Positions 44,508 through 53,995 of a stretch of DNA of 64,000 bases are shown here, one piece after another (position 1 is the first letter of the stretch; every line of letters starts with the position of its first letter). The translations under genes and the position numbers were made by a program. The stretch comes from Anaerococcus obesiensis ph10 (GTDB taxonomy: Bacteria; Bacillota; Clostridia; Tissierellales; Peptoniphilaceae). The DNA is taken from contig NZ_HE978531.1 in the NCBI RefSeq assembly GCF_000311745.1, positions 702,014 to 766,013 of the forward strand. The letters are read 5' to 3'. The notes under the pieces are model-generated. The model saw only the letters and a program-made list of their open reading frames with translations. It was not told the DNA's origin and made no database searches.

Positions 44508-47500
44508 TTATTCTCCTTGTGTATTTTCTTGATTATTACCTTCGGTTTTTACTTTATTGAGAAGATTTTGCTTATCTGGATTTATTTTTATATCAAAATA
44601 TTTGCAAACTATGTCTCTAAAAATTGGTGAAACATTAAATGATGTTGCCCCTTGAGTTAAAATTATTGATATTGCAATTTCTGGATCATCGTATGGAGCA
44701 AATCCAATCATCCATGCATAAGGGTCGTAACCACTTCCATCTGGATTTTTACCTTCAACTTCTGCTGTTCCTGTTTTTACTCCAACTTCAAGAGGCATTC
44801 TATTTAAAATAGCATTATTTTGAGCAACTAACAAGGTACCATATTTTATATCTTCCAAATATTTATCATCTTTAATAGAAATTTTCTTATGCTTTACTTG
44901 ATTTTGATATAAAATATCTTTCGAATTATGGTTTGTTACTTCTTTTATTAATGTATATTTATTTAAATAACCACCATTTGATATTGTAGACATAACTCTA
45001 TTCATTTGTAGTGGCGTGTATGAATTTTGCCCTTGTCCTATAACTATATTTAACATATCTGTTATATCCCATTTCGCTTGATTTAGATAAGTAAATTTTA
45101 AAGTATCAGCAAGACCTGCCCTATCATCTTTTTTAATTTCTAATGGTTCATAACCCATTTTATCAATCATTTCAATTAATTTTTTTCTATTTATAGAATT
45201 TGGATTATCCGCTAATTTTACAAGTTCATTTTTATCATTTTCAATATCAGATTTTGTTTTTTTAACATTTTTTTTCAAATATTTTTTTATATTTTTATCA
45301 AGGTACTTCTTCATTAATGATTTTGTAACTTCTAATTTCTTTTCGACAGATGGTATATTTCCACTTGATTCCTGTGGAATATTTATTTCTATTCCAGAAG
45401 TTTCATCTAATCCCAAAGTACTAGCAGCTTTTTTTACATCACTTAGTTCAAGCTTAAATCCAAGGCTTTTGCCAGTAGATGGATTTTCTCCCAAAGCCAA
45501 ACAATAAAAGTAATAGTTACATGAATCTCTAATTGCATCATATAAATTTTCTTCTCCATGAGTTGTACCAGTTGTTGACCAAATTAAACAAGAAAATCTC
45601 CTACTTCCTATATCCATAAAACCATTACAATAATTTGTCATTTGTGGATTTAATCCTTTTTCCAAAGCCGCCAAAGAAGTTACTAATTTAAAAGTAGATC
45701 CAGGCATAACAGCAGTCTGACTTGCCACATTTAACATAGGTCTTGCTGCTAGCACAGATGAACCATCATCTACTTGTAAGCTTTCCCAATCAGAAGAAGA
45801 AATTCCAGTAGAAAATAAATTAGGATCATAACTTGGATATGAAGCCATTGCAAGAACTTCTCCAGTTTTTACATTACTTACAACAACTGCTCCATTTGTT
45901 GAATAAGGAGCAATTTCGCTAGTATTAAAATTCCCATATTCAGATTCATAGGTTTTACCTGTTCTAATTGATTCTAGAACTTTTGAAAGAGATTTTTCTG
46001 CTTGCGCTTGCAAATTAGCATCTATAGAAAGATAAACATCATTTCCTGGTTCTGATGGAGTTTTTGATAATGTTTCAATTCTATTTCCTGATGAATCAAC
46101 CGTTACAATACTTTTTCCATTTTTTCCTCTGAGAGTATCTTGATATGATTCTTCGATTCCAGTTTTGCCGACAATTTCATCTCTTAAATATGAATCTTTT
46201 TTTACATATTTTTCCACTTCTTCATCGGTTGCAATTGGTCCCATGTAGCCTAAAACGTGGCTTGCCAAATTTCTATTTGGATAAGATCTTATAGGAATTG
46301 TTGCCACACTAATTCCCTTTGATTTGTCAATATTTTCTTCAATTCTTAGAACAGTCGAATCATCTAAATTATAAACTAAATTAATTGGTCTAAAACCAAA
46401 TGAGCCTTGCCTATTAATAATGCTATCGATTGTCAAAATTCCACAAGCCTCATAGTCATTGTCATTTTTTATATCTGATACTGATTTTATATAATCAAGA
46501 ACTTCTTTTGCGCTTTTTGCTTTATTTAGTTTTTTTACAACCTTATCTCGACTTTCATTTTTATCTCTGCTTGCATAATATTCAAAGAAATCTTTTTTGG
46601 CAACATTAAAAGTATAATCCCATTTGCTAGGCTTATCTTCTGAAATATCGATTGATGGATAGACGTTATTTATAGCATTAGCATTTTGTGCCAAATATTT
46701 TAAATCTTTATCTAAGATTACGCCCTTCAATAATTTATGTTTATCAGCAAGATTTGCCAATTCTTCTGCTGGATCTCCAGCTTGAGAATTTTTAAATTTT
46801 ATATCAACAGAATATATATTTTTTTTATCTTTTGTTTCGGTTTTTACTTCTGTTGTAAAGTTTGCATATATACCTTTGTTTTCCAATTTTTCTATCAAAA
46901 TATCTGCTGGAATTAGGTAAGAGCCATCTTCTTCATTTAAGCTTGCTGATTTTAAAAATTCTTTGATTGAAGATTTTTTTACAATTTCATAAAAATCATC
47001 ACTAGCTTTTGTATCTAATTTTATTTCTGGATAGCCATCATTTAAACTAGCTTTTTTTTGTATGAGCTTTTCATCTGCCATCAAACTATAATCTTTTAAA
47101 ATCACATTAGATTCTAAATTTTTTTCTTTTAAAATATTATAAGTTAATAATCTTGCTTGATTATTTTCAAGTATATTTTTTATAACAGACTTATCGTCGC
47201 CAATTGCACTAACAACAACGTCAAGAGGATCATCTTTTGTGCTATGACCTAATGCTTTTAATTTTTCTTTTGCATTTTCCTTATATACTAAATTAAGTTT
47301 ATTATTTTTTTGCTTAACTAATATAGGAATGTCTATTCCTCTTTTTTTCAAGGCAAGAAGGGCAGTTTTTATTGTTTCATATTTTATCCCATCTTTGTTG
47401 CTAAAAGATCCTACTATTTCTCTTGTTAATTTTTTTTCAACTATTATATCAACAATTTTATCTTCTGGTGATTTTTCTTCTTTGAAATAATCATCCTCAC

Positions 47501-47870
47501 TTTTGTATTGGAATGAATTTAGTCTAATATCAAAATCATTTTGGTAATTTACACCTGCTTCTTCCAAAATATTTACCAAAGAATTTACAGCCTTTATCCT
47601 ATCTTCATCATCCAAGCTTGTAAGTTTATCTTTATATAATTGCACAGCAAAAGATGGAACTGTTGTAGCAAGAACATTTCCATTTCTGTCTAAAATATCT
47701 CCTCTACTTGCAATTTCATCAACTTCTTGAACTTTTCTATTATCTGATAAATCTCTGTAATGTTCTCCTTGATTTATCATAAGGATAAATAATTTTACAA
47801 AAATAGCAAGAAACATTAGACCAAAAACTATTTGCAAAATAGTTATTCTATTTTCTTTTTGTTTTCTCAA
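44508..47870 (-). CDS. mrdA: Penicillin-binding protein 2, unusually long
   Basis: A 1120-residue class B PBP, the transpeptidase of the elongation machinery. One N-terminal transmembrane helix (about 10-32), a very large dimerization/pedestal region with long insertions (about 60-560), then the transpeptidase domain with PGSTFKLV (active Ser, about residue 724), SCNYYFY (about 782) and VKTGTAE (about 1031). Between SCN and KTG there is a lysine-rich insertion of some 80 residues (MKKYLDKNIKKYLKKNVKKT). Typical PBP2 has 600-900 residues. Start is a TTG at 47870 preceded by GGGGTG. It lies 11 bp after mreD. Confidence 0.93.
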   Translation of the reverse strand: MRKQKENRITILQIVFGLMFLAIFVKLFILMINQGEHYRDLSDNRKVQEVDEIASRGDILDRNGNVLATTVPSFAVQLYKDKLTSLDDEDRIKAVNSLVNILEEAGVNYQNDFDIRLNSFQYKSEDDYFKEEKSPEDKIVDIIVEKKLTREIVGSFSNKDGIKYETIKTALLALKKRGIDIPILVKQKNNKLNLVYKENAKEKLKALGHSTKDDPLDVVVSAIGDDKSVIKNILENNQARLLTYNILKEKNLESNVILKDYSLMADEKLIQKKASLNDGYPEIKLDTKASDDFYEIVKKSSIKEFLKSASLNEEDGSYLIPADILIEKLENKGIYANFTTEVKTETKDKKNIYSVDIKFKNSQAGDPAEELANLADKHKLLKGVILDKDLKYLAQNANAINNVYPSIDISEDKPSKWDYTFNVAKKDFFEYYASRDKNESRDKVVKKLNKAKSAKEVLDYIKSVSDIKNDNDYEACGILTIDSIINRQGSFGFRPINLVYNLDDSTVLRIEENIDKSKGISVATIPIRSYPNRNLASHVLGYMGPIATDEEVEKYVKKDSYLRDEIVGKTGIEESYQDTLRGKNGKSIVTVDSSGNRIETLSKTPSEPGNDVYLSIDANLQAQAEKSLSKVLESIRTGKTYESEYGNFNTSEIAPYSTNGAVVVSNVKTGEVLAMASYPSYDPNLFSTGISSSDWESLQVDDGSSVLAARPMLNVASQTAVMPGSTFKLVTSLAALEKGLNPQMTNYCNGFMDIGSRRFSCLIWSTTGTTHGEENLYDAIRDSCNYYFYCLALGENPSTGKSLGFKLELSDVKKAASTLGLDETSGIEINIPQESSGNIPSVEKKLEVTKSLMKKYLDKNIKKYLKKNVKKTKSDIENDKNELVKLADNPNSINRKKLIEMIDKMGYEPLEIKKDDRAGLADTLKFTYLNQAKWDITDMLNIVIGQGQNSYTPLQMNRVMSTISNGGYLNKYTLIKEVTNHNSKDILYQNQVKHKKISIKDDKYLEDIKYGTLLVAQNNAILNRMPLEVGVKTGTAEVEGKNPDGSGYDPYAWMIGFAPYDDPEIAISIILTQGATSFNVSPIFRDIVCKYFDIKINPDKQNLLNKVKTEGNNQENTQGE

Positions 47871-47881
47871 AACTTACACCC

Positions 47882-48373
47882 CTATATCCTATATGTTGGA
47901 ATATACATTAGTTTTTTTATTATTATATGATAGATTAAATACATTAAAGTATTCAATAAAGCTTCTACCAAAATTGGTACAAATAAATAATTTTTAATAA
48001 CAACTATATCCCCATTAAAAATATATGTTATTAAACTTACAAATAAAAAGTTTAATATAGTAAAAACAAAAGTTAAAATCAAACCTGTTTTTTTATCGCT
48101 ACTAAATCTAAACTTTTCATCTCCAACTACATGACCTATCAAAAAATATGATAAAGCTCTTACACCAATTATTTTTGAAAACATAAGATCTTCCAACAAA
48201 CCAATAACAAGCCCCGTATAAGAAGCACTCTTAGACCCAAGTGTTAAGGATAAACATATTACAAATGCAACTATAATATTGATATTTGCTCCAAATATAT
48301 CCACCTTAGAAAAGACGCTAACTTGTAGGATAAAAGAAATAAAAGCTATTAAAAATGTTTTAAATTTATTCAT
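47882..48373 (-). CDS. mreD: Rod-shape protein MreD
   Basis: A 163-residue integral membrane protein with about five hydrophobic segments. FLIAFISFILQVSVFSKVDI, then GANINIIVAFVICLSLTLGS, and YTGLVIGLLEDLMFSKIIGV match the MreD pattern. It forms the elongasome scaffold with MreB and MreC. Placement directly between mreC and pbp2 makes the call firm despite low sequence conservation. Confidence 0.9.
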   Translation of the reverse strand: MNKFKTFLIAFISFILQVSVFSKVDIFGANINIIVAFVICLSLTLGSKSASYTGLVIGLLEDLMFSKIIGVRALSYFLIGHVVGDEKFRFSSDKKTGLILTFVFTILNFLFVSLITYIFNGDIVVIKNYLFVPILVEALLNTLMYLIYHIIIKKLMYIPTYRI

Positions 48374-48382
48374 ATATCCACC

Positions 48383-49211
48383 TTACTTTCTAAGAACCAA
48401 AACCCTATACAAATGGGTAAAATCTGCTGGCGAATCAATAGTTACATTTTTTCTTAGAGAATCCTTGCTCATAATTACATTAGAAATTTCTCCCAAATAT
48501 AAACCCTTAGGATAAACTCCCCCTATACCACTTGTAATTAATGTATCAGAATTTTTAACATCACTAGAAACTTCTAGCATATAACCACTAATTTTTTGTT
48601 TTTATAATCATCAATAACCCCATAATCTCCACTTCTAGAATTAATAAATGAAACGTCATTTGATGAATTTTTGATTGTTTCAACCTTGCTTGTTGTTGAA
48701 TTTACCTTTACAACTTTTCCTATAACAGCAGATGAATACTCGCTATTTCCTATAGCTTGCAAAATTACATCATTAACTTTTATCCCGTCTTTTTTACCCT
48801 TGTCTATAAAAAATGATTCTTGCATACTTTTTACATCAGAATTAATAACTTGAGCTTTGACGTATTCATATTTTTGATTTTTTATAGCATCATTTTCAGC
48901 TTTCAAAAAATCTTTTCTATTAATAACTTCCATTAAGTTAGCATTTTCTTTTAAAAGATTTTGATTTTCTATCTTTAATTTTTCAACTTCGGCTCTTGTT
49001 TGCTTTGAACCAATAGTATCTTCTATAGCTTTAATTATTTCTGAAGTTATTGAATAAGAAGCTTTGTTTACGGGCTTGAATATGGTATTTGTTATATTAT
49101 TACCAGCCTCTACCAAATCATCAGTAAGGCTTGATGTAAATATCAACAATACTAACAAAATAACCGTTATAAAAAAATGTTTATTGTTTTTTTCTTTCTT
49201 CTATAAGCCAT
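48383..49211 (-). CDS. mreC: Rod-shape protein MreC, interrupted by two frameshifts
   Basis: MreC is a membrane-anchored, periplasmic/extracellular part of the elongasome. The ATG at 49211 gives MAYRRKKKTINIFF, but a run of seven T on the minus strand (plus positions 49171-49177) ends that frame; adding one T continues into ITVILLVLLIFTSSL, the signal-anchor helix, and the frame from 49158 (coiled coil KLKIENQNLLKENANLMEVI and beta domain). A second break at a run of six A (plus 48592-48597) is likewise repaired by one base, giving KNKKISGYMLEVSSDVKNSD and the end at 48383. Repaired length is about 276 residues, normal for MreC. Confidence 0.85.
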
Positions 49212-49213
49212 AC

Positions 49214-50227
49214 TTACCTACTTTGATATTTTAAAAATCTATCTGGATTTTCCATAATTAAGCCTGCACCTTTTATAGCATCTAATTCTGGCTTGTCAGA
49301 TATTTTCGCCTTTAAATTTATTATTTTTTCAATATATTCACGAAGACCTCTAACATTTGCCATACCTCCAGTCATTAAAAATCCATCATTTTTAATATCA
49401 CTGGATAATTCTGGCGGTGTTTTTTCCATTACCAAATAAATCATCTCTATTAGACTATCAGCAAATTCGCTTATGCAAGGTGCTATTTCTTCACTTGTAA
49501 CTTTTATTCTTTTAGGTTGAGCATCTTTTACATCTCTACCTTCAACTTCCATTCCTATATCCTTATCTTTAAGTCTAAGTGATAGCAATTCCTTTTTAAT
49601 AAGCTCTGCTGTATTTATACCTACTTCGATTTTTTTCTTTTCTCTCAAAAAATTTTGGATATTTTTATCGATGTCATCTCCGCCCATTTTTAAAGTTTTA
49701 CTAGCAACAATTCCATTAAGGCTTATTACGCAAATCTCACTTGTTCCAGCCCCAAGATTTAAAGTCAAAATACCTCTTGGATCTTCTGGAGTAAGTCCAA
49801 CTCCAAAACAAGCCGCAAGTGATTCATCAACCATTATTACATCCCTACTTCCAGCATGCAAAGAAGCATCTTCGACAGCTCTTTGTTCAATGTCAGTAAT
49901 ACCACTAGGAACGCAAACAACAACTCTTGGTTGAACAACCGAAAACCCAGGATTTATTTTTTGGAAAAAATAATTTAACATTGCCTCAGTTAAATTAAAA
50001 TCAGATATAACACCCTTTTCAATAGGTCTTTGTACTATAATTTCATCAGGAGTTTTTCCAATCATTTCCTTAGCTTGTTGACCAATAGCTTTTATTTCCT
50101 TATTTTGGTGGTCAAGAACTAAAACAGATGGTTCAGAAATTACAACCCCTTCATTTTTCTTAAAAACTTTAATACAGCTGGTACCCAAATCAATTGCTAG
50201 GTCTTCTGCCATAATTCTAAAATTCAT
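49214..50227 (-). CDS. mreB: Actin-like rod-shape protein MreB
   Basis: A 337-residue bacterial actin that directs cylindrical wall growth. AIDLGTSCIKVFKKNEGVVI holds the phosphate-1 loop, LTLNLGAGTSEICVI the phosphate-2 loop, GVGLTPEDPRG and FLMTGGMANVRGL the adenosine site. GTS in place of the usual GTA is a small variation. AGGAG precedes the ATG. It starts the mreBCD set and follows radC, the conserved radC-mreBCD order. Confidence 0.94.
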   Translation of the reverse strand: MNFRIMAEDLAIDLGTSCIKVFKKNEGVVISEPSVLVLDHQNKEIKAIGQQAKEMIGKTPDEIIVQRPIEKGVISDFNLTEAMLNYFFQKINPGFSVVQPRVVVCVPSGITDIEQRAVEDASLHAGSRDVIMVDESLAACFGVGLTPEDPRGILTLNLGAGTSEICVISLNGIVASKTLKMGGDDIDKNIQNFLREKKKIEVGINTAELIKKELLSLRLKDKDIGMEVEGRDVKDAQPKRIKVTSEEIAPCISEFADSLIEMIYLVMEKTPPELSSDIKNDGFLMTGGMANVRGLREYIEKIINLKAKISDKPELDAIKGAGLIMENPDRFLKYQSR

Positions 50228-50236
50228 TTTATTCTC

Positions 50237-50917
50237 CTATATAATATTTTCTTGTCTAAAACTAAAATATTTATTATTGCCAATAATAATATGATCTAAT
50301 ACTTTTATATCCAAAATTTCTCCTGCTTTAACCAATCTTTGAGTAATCTCTTTATCATTACAAGAAGGATTTGGATTTCCACTTGGGTGGTTATGTACAA
50401 AAATCACAGAATTTGCACTCTTTTTTACAGCCGAAATAAAACATTCCCTAGGATTAACAATAGAAGAGTTAAGATCCCCAGTAGAAATCAACTCCTTGCT
50501 AATAATCACATTTTTTGTATCTAATAATATAGCATAGAAATGTTCTTTTTTTGTGTCTATAAATTTATTTTTCATTAAATTAAAAACATCCTCACAAGAA
50601 TTAATACTTGTGATTTCCTTATTAACAATTTTCTCAGTAAGTCTTTTACCAAGCTGGATAGCGGCAATAATTTTACTAGCCTTGGCAAGTTTTATCCCAT
50701 CAATTCCATTTAATTGCTCAATACTTATAGACAAAAGCTCCTCGCTAGAAAAAGTATTTAAAATTTCTCTAGCAAGTTCAATAGCATTTTTCTTCTTAGA
50801 GCCCGTTTCGATAAGAATTGCTAACAGCTCCTCATCACTCAAACTTGCATATCCTTCATTTTTCAACTTTTCCCTTGGTCTTTGACTAAGGTCCAAATCT
50901 TTGATTTTTTTATTCAT
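50237..50917 (-). CDS. radC: RadC-family JAB/MPN-domain protein
   Basis: A 226-residue RadC. An N-terminal helix-hairpin-helix region (LNGIDGIKLAKASKIIAAIQ) precedes the JAMM metal motif HNHPSGNPNPSCND (about residue 175). Despite the historical name, a direct repair role is not established. It overlaps the Gx transporter gene by 8 bp and precedes mreB. Confidence 0.94.
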   Translation of the reverse strand: MNKKIKDLDLSQRPREKLKNEGYASLSDEELLAILIETGSKKKNAIELAREILNTFSSEELLSISIEQLNGIDGIKLAKASKIIAAIQLGKRLTEKIVNKEITSINSCEDVFNLMKNKFIDTKKEHFYAILLDTKNVIISKELISTGDLNSSIVNPRECFISAVKKSANSVIFVHNHPSGNPNPSCNDKEITQRLVKAGEILDIKVLDHIIIGNNKYFSFRQENII

Positions 50918-51428
50918 TTATAACACCAAGTTTCTTTAAATGCTCAATTATAAAATTAGAACTCAAACCAACAAAAAATCCAGTAAAAATTCCTATAAAA
51001 ACTAAAACTGGAAAATAATAAAACATCTTTATATTTTGCATAAAAAATATTGCAACAATAATTTGACCTAAATTATGAAAAAAAGCACCAATTTCACTTA
51101 CTCCAATGAGTGAAAAATCATCATCTACCTTTTTAAGTGAAAAATACATAGCAGTTGTAGAAAAAATAGCTCCAACAAAAGAATAGAAAAAACTCATTAC
51201 TGATCCAGTAATCAAAACCAACAAAAAAGATTTCAATATACTTACAGCTAAAGCCTTTTTATAATCATAAATATAAATAGCAACTAATATTATTATATTC
51301 GAAAAACCAAGCCTAGCACCAGGAATTGGAACAGGCATTGGAACCATAGATTCAATCAAAGAAATAGCAAGAGATAAAGCGACAAAAAGCGATAAATTTA
51401 CATATACTTTTAAAGTTTTATTATTCAT
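50910..51428 (-). CDS. Gx transporter family membrane protein (HepS/HepI type)
   Basis: A 172-residue integral membrane protein with about five helices. SLIESMVPMPVPIPGARLGF (residues 24-43) and IGVSEIGAFFHNLGQIIVA are the glycine-containing signatures of the Gx transporter family, often annotated heptaprenyl diphosphate synthase component I. Its resemblance to ECF-type substrate-binding membrane subunits suggests uptake of a small molecule. It is paired with the NusG-domain-II gene (4-bp overlap), and that pair commonly neighbours rnf genes. Confidence 0.8.
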   Translation of the reverse strand: MNNKTLKVYVNLSLFVALSLAISLIESMVPMPVPIPGARLGFSNIIILVAIYIYDYKKALAVSILKSFLLVLITGSVMSFFYSFVGAIFSTTAMYFSLKKVDDDFSLIGVSEIGAFFHNLGQIIVAIFFMQNIKMFYYFPVLVFIGIFTGFFVGLSSNFIIEHLKKLGVINE

Positions 51429-51813
51429 CCAACCACCTTATCAATTTCTTCCTCATTGCTATCCTCTTTTTCAGAAACAATTTCTAAAATCAATCTATGA
51501 GGAAGGCAAACTATAGTTTCTCCAACTTTTTTTATACTAGGCATGTGAGTACAAAGCAAATCTCTACAATTAGCTTCCTTCATACTAACTTGCCCATTTT
51601 TTATCTCAACAATATTAAATTCATCATCGTCAATTTTAATTTTAAATTTTTTATCTTTATTAAGTGGATATTTACCATATTCTTTCCCATTAAGCTCAAC
51701 TCTCAAATAATTTCCATCTTCTCCCGACTTAATTTTTTGCACAAAAAAAGCCATACTCAAGCTTAATAATAAAAGTAATAAAATTACAATAATATCTCTT
51801 TTTTTAATTTCAT
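51425..51813 (-). CDS. NusG domain II-containing protein, N-terminus frameshifted
   Basis: The 3' part (from Met at 51760, 111 residues) has LRVELNGKEYGKYPL and EANCRDLLCTHM with KVGETIVCLPHRLILEI, typical of extracytoplasmic NusG-domain-II proteins. The real start appears to be the ATG at 51813 with AGAGG upstream: after MKLKK a run of seven T on the plus strand (51799-51805) shifts the frame to a stop; one extra base gives RDIIVILLLLLLLSLSMAFF, a signal-anchor helix fused to the rest. Three conserved cysteines may form a redox pair. Function unknown; genes like this occur beside Rnf operons. Confidence 0.75.
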
Positions 51814-51829
51814 ATCTACCTCTTATAAG

Positions 51830-51859
51830 AGTTTATCATTTAAAACAGATTAATGTCAA
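51830..51859 (-). promoter_or_regulatory. Promoter of the NusG-II to rng operon
   Basis: TTGACA (51854-51859) and TAAACT (51830-51835) with an 18-bp spacer on the minus strand, 17 bp before the proposed start. It lies just past the rnf terminator. Confidence 0.65.
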
Positions 51860-51875
51860 TTTAAAAAATCCAAAT

Positions 51876-51906
51876 AAAAAAAGACCACCGATTTATTTCG
51901 ATGGTC
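51876..51906 (-). terminator. rnf operon terminator
   Basis: GACCACCGA (51883-51891) pairs with TCGATGGTC (51898-51906), one G-T wobble on the minus strand, followed by seven T. It ends the rnfCDGEAB transcript 18 bp after rnfB. Confidence 0.85.
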
Positions 51907-51924
51907 AAATCTTTATCTTATTTT

Positions 51925-52725
51925 TTATTCAACATCAATACATTTTGCAGGACATTTTTCTGCAGCTTCTTTTAAAAGATTTAGATCTAAATTATCAGAT
52001 ATTGTTTCTTTTGATAAGAAATTATCCATTGTAAATCCTTCTGGATAAGTTCTTGCACAAATTGAACAACCAATACATCCAACTTTACAATTTCCTCTAA
52101 CATCTTTTCCTTTATCATGAGAAGAACATTTTACAATTGCTTTTTGTGAATAAGGAACAAGCTCAATAATATTTTTTGGACAAGTTTTAACACAAGCTCC
52201 ACAAGCCACACATTTTTCCTTATCTACAACACTTACTCCATCCACCATATGTATAGCATCAAATTCACAAGCTTTAACACATGAGCCACAACCAAGGCAA
52301 CCATAATTACAAGCTTTTTTTCCACCAAATAAAGCAATTTGTGCTCTACAATCTTCAAGACCTGCATATTCGTATAAATCTTTTGCATTTTCGCAAGTTC
52401 CATTACATTTTACAACTGCAACTTGCTTGTCCCCAGCTCCAGCTGACTCAACTCCCATAGCACTTGCAACTGCATCTGTTACAGATTGTCCACCAATTAC
52501 ACAAGCAGAAACAGGAGCTTCTCCCTTTGCAATTGCATTTGCACAACCATCACAACCAGGATAACCGCAAGCTCCACAGTTTGCTCCAGGAAGTGCATCT
52601 CTTACTCTTTCAACAATTGGGTCTGTTTCAACCTCAAATTTTTTACTAATAACACCTAATAAGCCAGCTAGTACAAATCCTAATATGGCTAATACAAGTG
52701 TTGGAATTAATATATTATTCATCAC
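51925..52725 (-). CDS. rnfB: Rnf complex subunit RnfB (ferredoxin-type)
   Basis: A 266-residue electron-transfer subunit that accepts electrons from ferredoxin. One N-terminal helix (about 6-24) is followed by the Fe-S domain ANCGACGYPGCDGCANAI, then CNYGCLGCGSCVKACEFDAI and CVACGACVKTCP, two ferredoxin-type clusters, and a further CKVGCIGCSICART segment, so at least four clusters are likely. Rnf couples ferredoxin:NAD+ oxidoreduction to Na+ or H+ pumping. Confidence 0.95.
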   Translation of the reverse strand: MMNNILIPTLVLAILGFVLAGLLGVISKKFEVETDPIVERVRDALPGANCGACGYPGCDGCANAIAKGEAPVSACVIGGQSVTDAVASAMGVESAGAGDKQVAVVKCNGTCENAKDLYEYAGLEDCRAQIALFGGKKACNYGCLGCGSCVKACEFDAIHMVDGVSVVDKEKCVACGACVKTCPKNIIELVPYSQKAIVKCSSHDKGKDVRGNCKVGCIGCSICARTYPEGFTMDNFLSKETISDNLDLNLLKEAAEKCPAKCIDVE

Positions 52726-52734
52726 ATTTCTCCT

Positions 52735-53310
52735 CTATGCTAATCCTGCAAAGCCCATAAAGGCAATTGACATTAGACCTAGAGTAATCAAAGTAATAGG
52801 TCCACCCTTGAAAGCTTCTGGCAAGTCGTTATCTTCGATTTTTTCTCTTATAGAAGCAAGTATTACTAAAGCAATTAAGAAACCTACTGCAGCTGCTGCT
52901 GCGTTTATTGTTGTTTCTAATAAATTATAGCTTTCATTTATATTTTTAATAGCCACACCAAGTACTATACAGTTAGTTGTAATTAATGGTAGATAAACAC
53001 CAAGAGCCTCATAAAGATTTGGCATTGATTTTTTCATAATCATCTCTACTGTTTGCACTAATGAAGCGATTACTAAAATAAATACAACTGTTTGTAAATA
53101 TCCAATTTTTAATGGATCTAATATATAATATTGGATAACCCAAGTAATAATTGAAGATAAGGTTACTACGAAAATTACTGCAGCTCCCATTCCTTTTGCA
53201 GTTTCAACTTTACTTGTTACACCAAGTGTTGGACAAATTCCTAAAAATTGTCCCAAAACATAATTATTTACAAATATTGATGCAATAATTATTGAAAATA
53301 ATTCTGACAT
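52735..53310 (-). CDS. rnfA: Rnf complex subunit RnfA
   Basis: A 191-residue membrane subunit with six helices. NNYVLGQFLGICPTLGVTSK near the start contains the conserved Cys that with RnfE binds an intramembrane [2Fe-2S] cluster; YLPLITTNCIVLGVAI holds the second Cys. RnfA and RnfE are homologous and form a pseudo-symmetric pair. It lies 8 bp after rnfE. Confidence 0.96.
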   Translation of the reverse strand: MSELFSIIIASIFVNNYVLGQFLGICPTLGVTSKVETAKGMGAAVIFVVTLSSIITWVIQYYILDPLKIGYLQTVVFILVIASLVQTVEMIMKKSMPNLYEALGVYLPLITTNCIVLGVAIKNINESYNLLETTINAAAAAVGFLIALVILASIREKIEDNDLPEAFKGGPITLITLGLMSIAFMGFAGLA

Positions 53311-53318
53311 AATTCCTC

Positions 53319-53984
53319 CTACTTATTATTTTTCTTCTTGTTTGAAATAGCTGCTGCTACTGCAAACATGATTCCTAGGATAATAAATGAAGATGCTGGT
53401 TGAATTAAAAATCCAATTGTATAATCTTCAGGAATTATTCTATTATCTAGTAATGTACCATTTCCAAATAATTCTCTAATAGCTGCAAGAATAGAAATTG
53501 CTATTGTATAACCTAAACCTTGACCAATACCATCAATAATTGATGCTATAGGACCTTGTTGTGAAGCAAATCCTTCAGCTCTTGCAAGAATTATACAGTT
53601 TACAACTATAAGTGGAATAAAAATTCCAAGTGATTGATCAAGTGCTGGCAAGTATGCTTTTATAATCATTTGAACCATAGTTACGAAACTTGCAATTACA
53701 ACTATAAAAGCTGGAATTCTTACTTCATCTGGAATAAAATTTCTCAAAACAGAAATTACCAAGTTTGAAAGTGTAAGTACAAAAATTACTGCAGCTCCCA
53801 TTCCAATCGCATTAGAAAGTGAAGATGAAATAGCAAGTACAGAACACATTCCTACCATTTGTACAAATACTGGGTTATTTGAAAATATTCCGTCTTTAAA
53901 AACTTTTCCCAAATTTACAGATTTTTTCTTTCTTTTTTCTTTTTCTTTTTGAACATCTATAGGTTTTCCAGTTTGTCTTTCCAT
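53319..53984 (-). CDS. rnfE: Rnf complex subunit RnfE
   Basis: A 221-residue membrane subunit homologous to RnfA. NPVFVQMVGMCSVLAISSS and IFIPLIVVNCIILARAEGFA hold the two conserved cysteines, and six helices are evident. The first 25 residues are very lysine-rich (KEKEKRKKKS), longer than usual. It follows rnfG by 11 bp. Confidence 0.95.
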   Translation of the reverse strand: MERQTGKPIDVQKEKEKRKKKSVNLGKVFKDGIFSNNPVFVQMVGMCSVLAISSSLSNAIGMGAAVIFVLTLSNLVISVLRNFIPDEVRIPAFIVVIASFVTMVQMIIKAYLPALDQSLGIFIPLIVVNCIILARAEGFASQQGPIASIIDGIGQGLGYTIAISILAAIRELFGNGTLLDNRIIPEDYTIGFLIQPASSFIILGIMFAVAAAISNKKKNNK

Positions 53985-53995
53985 ATCTTTACCTC

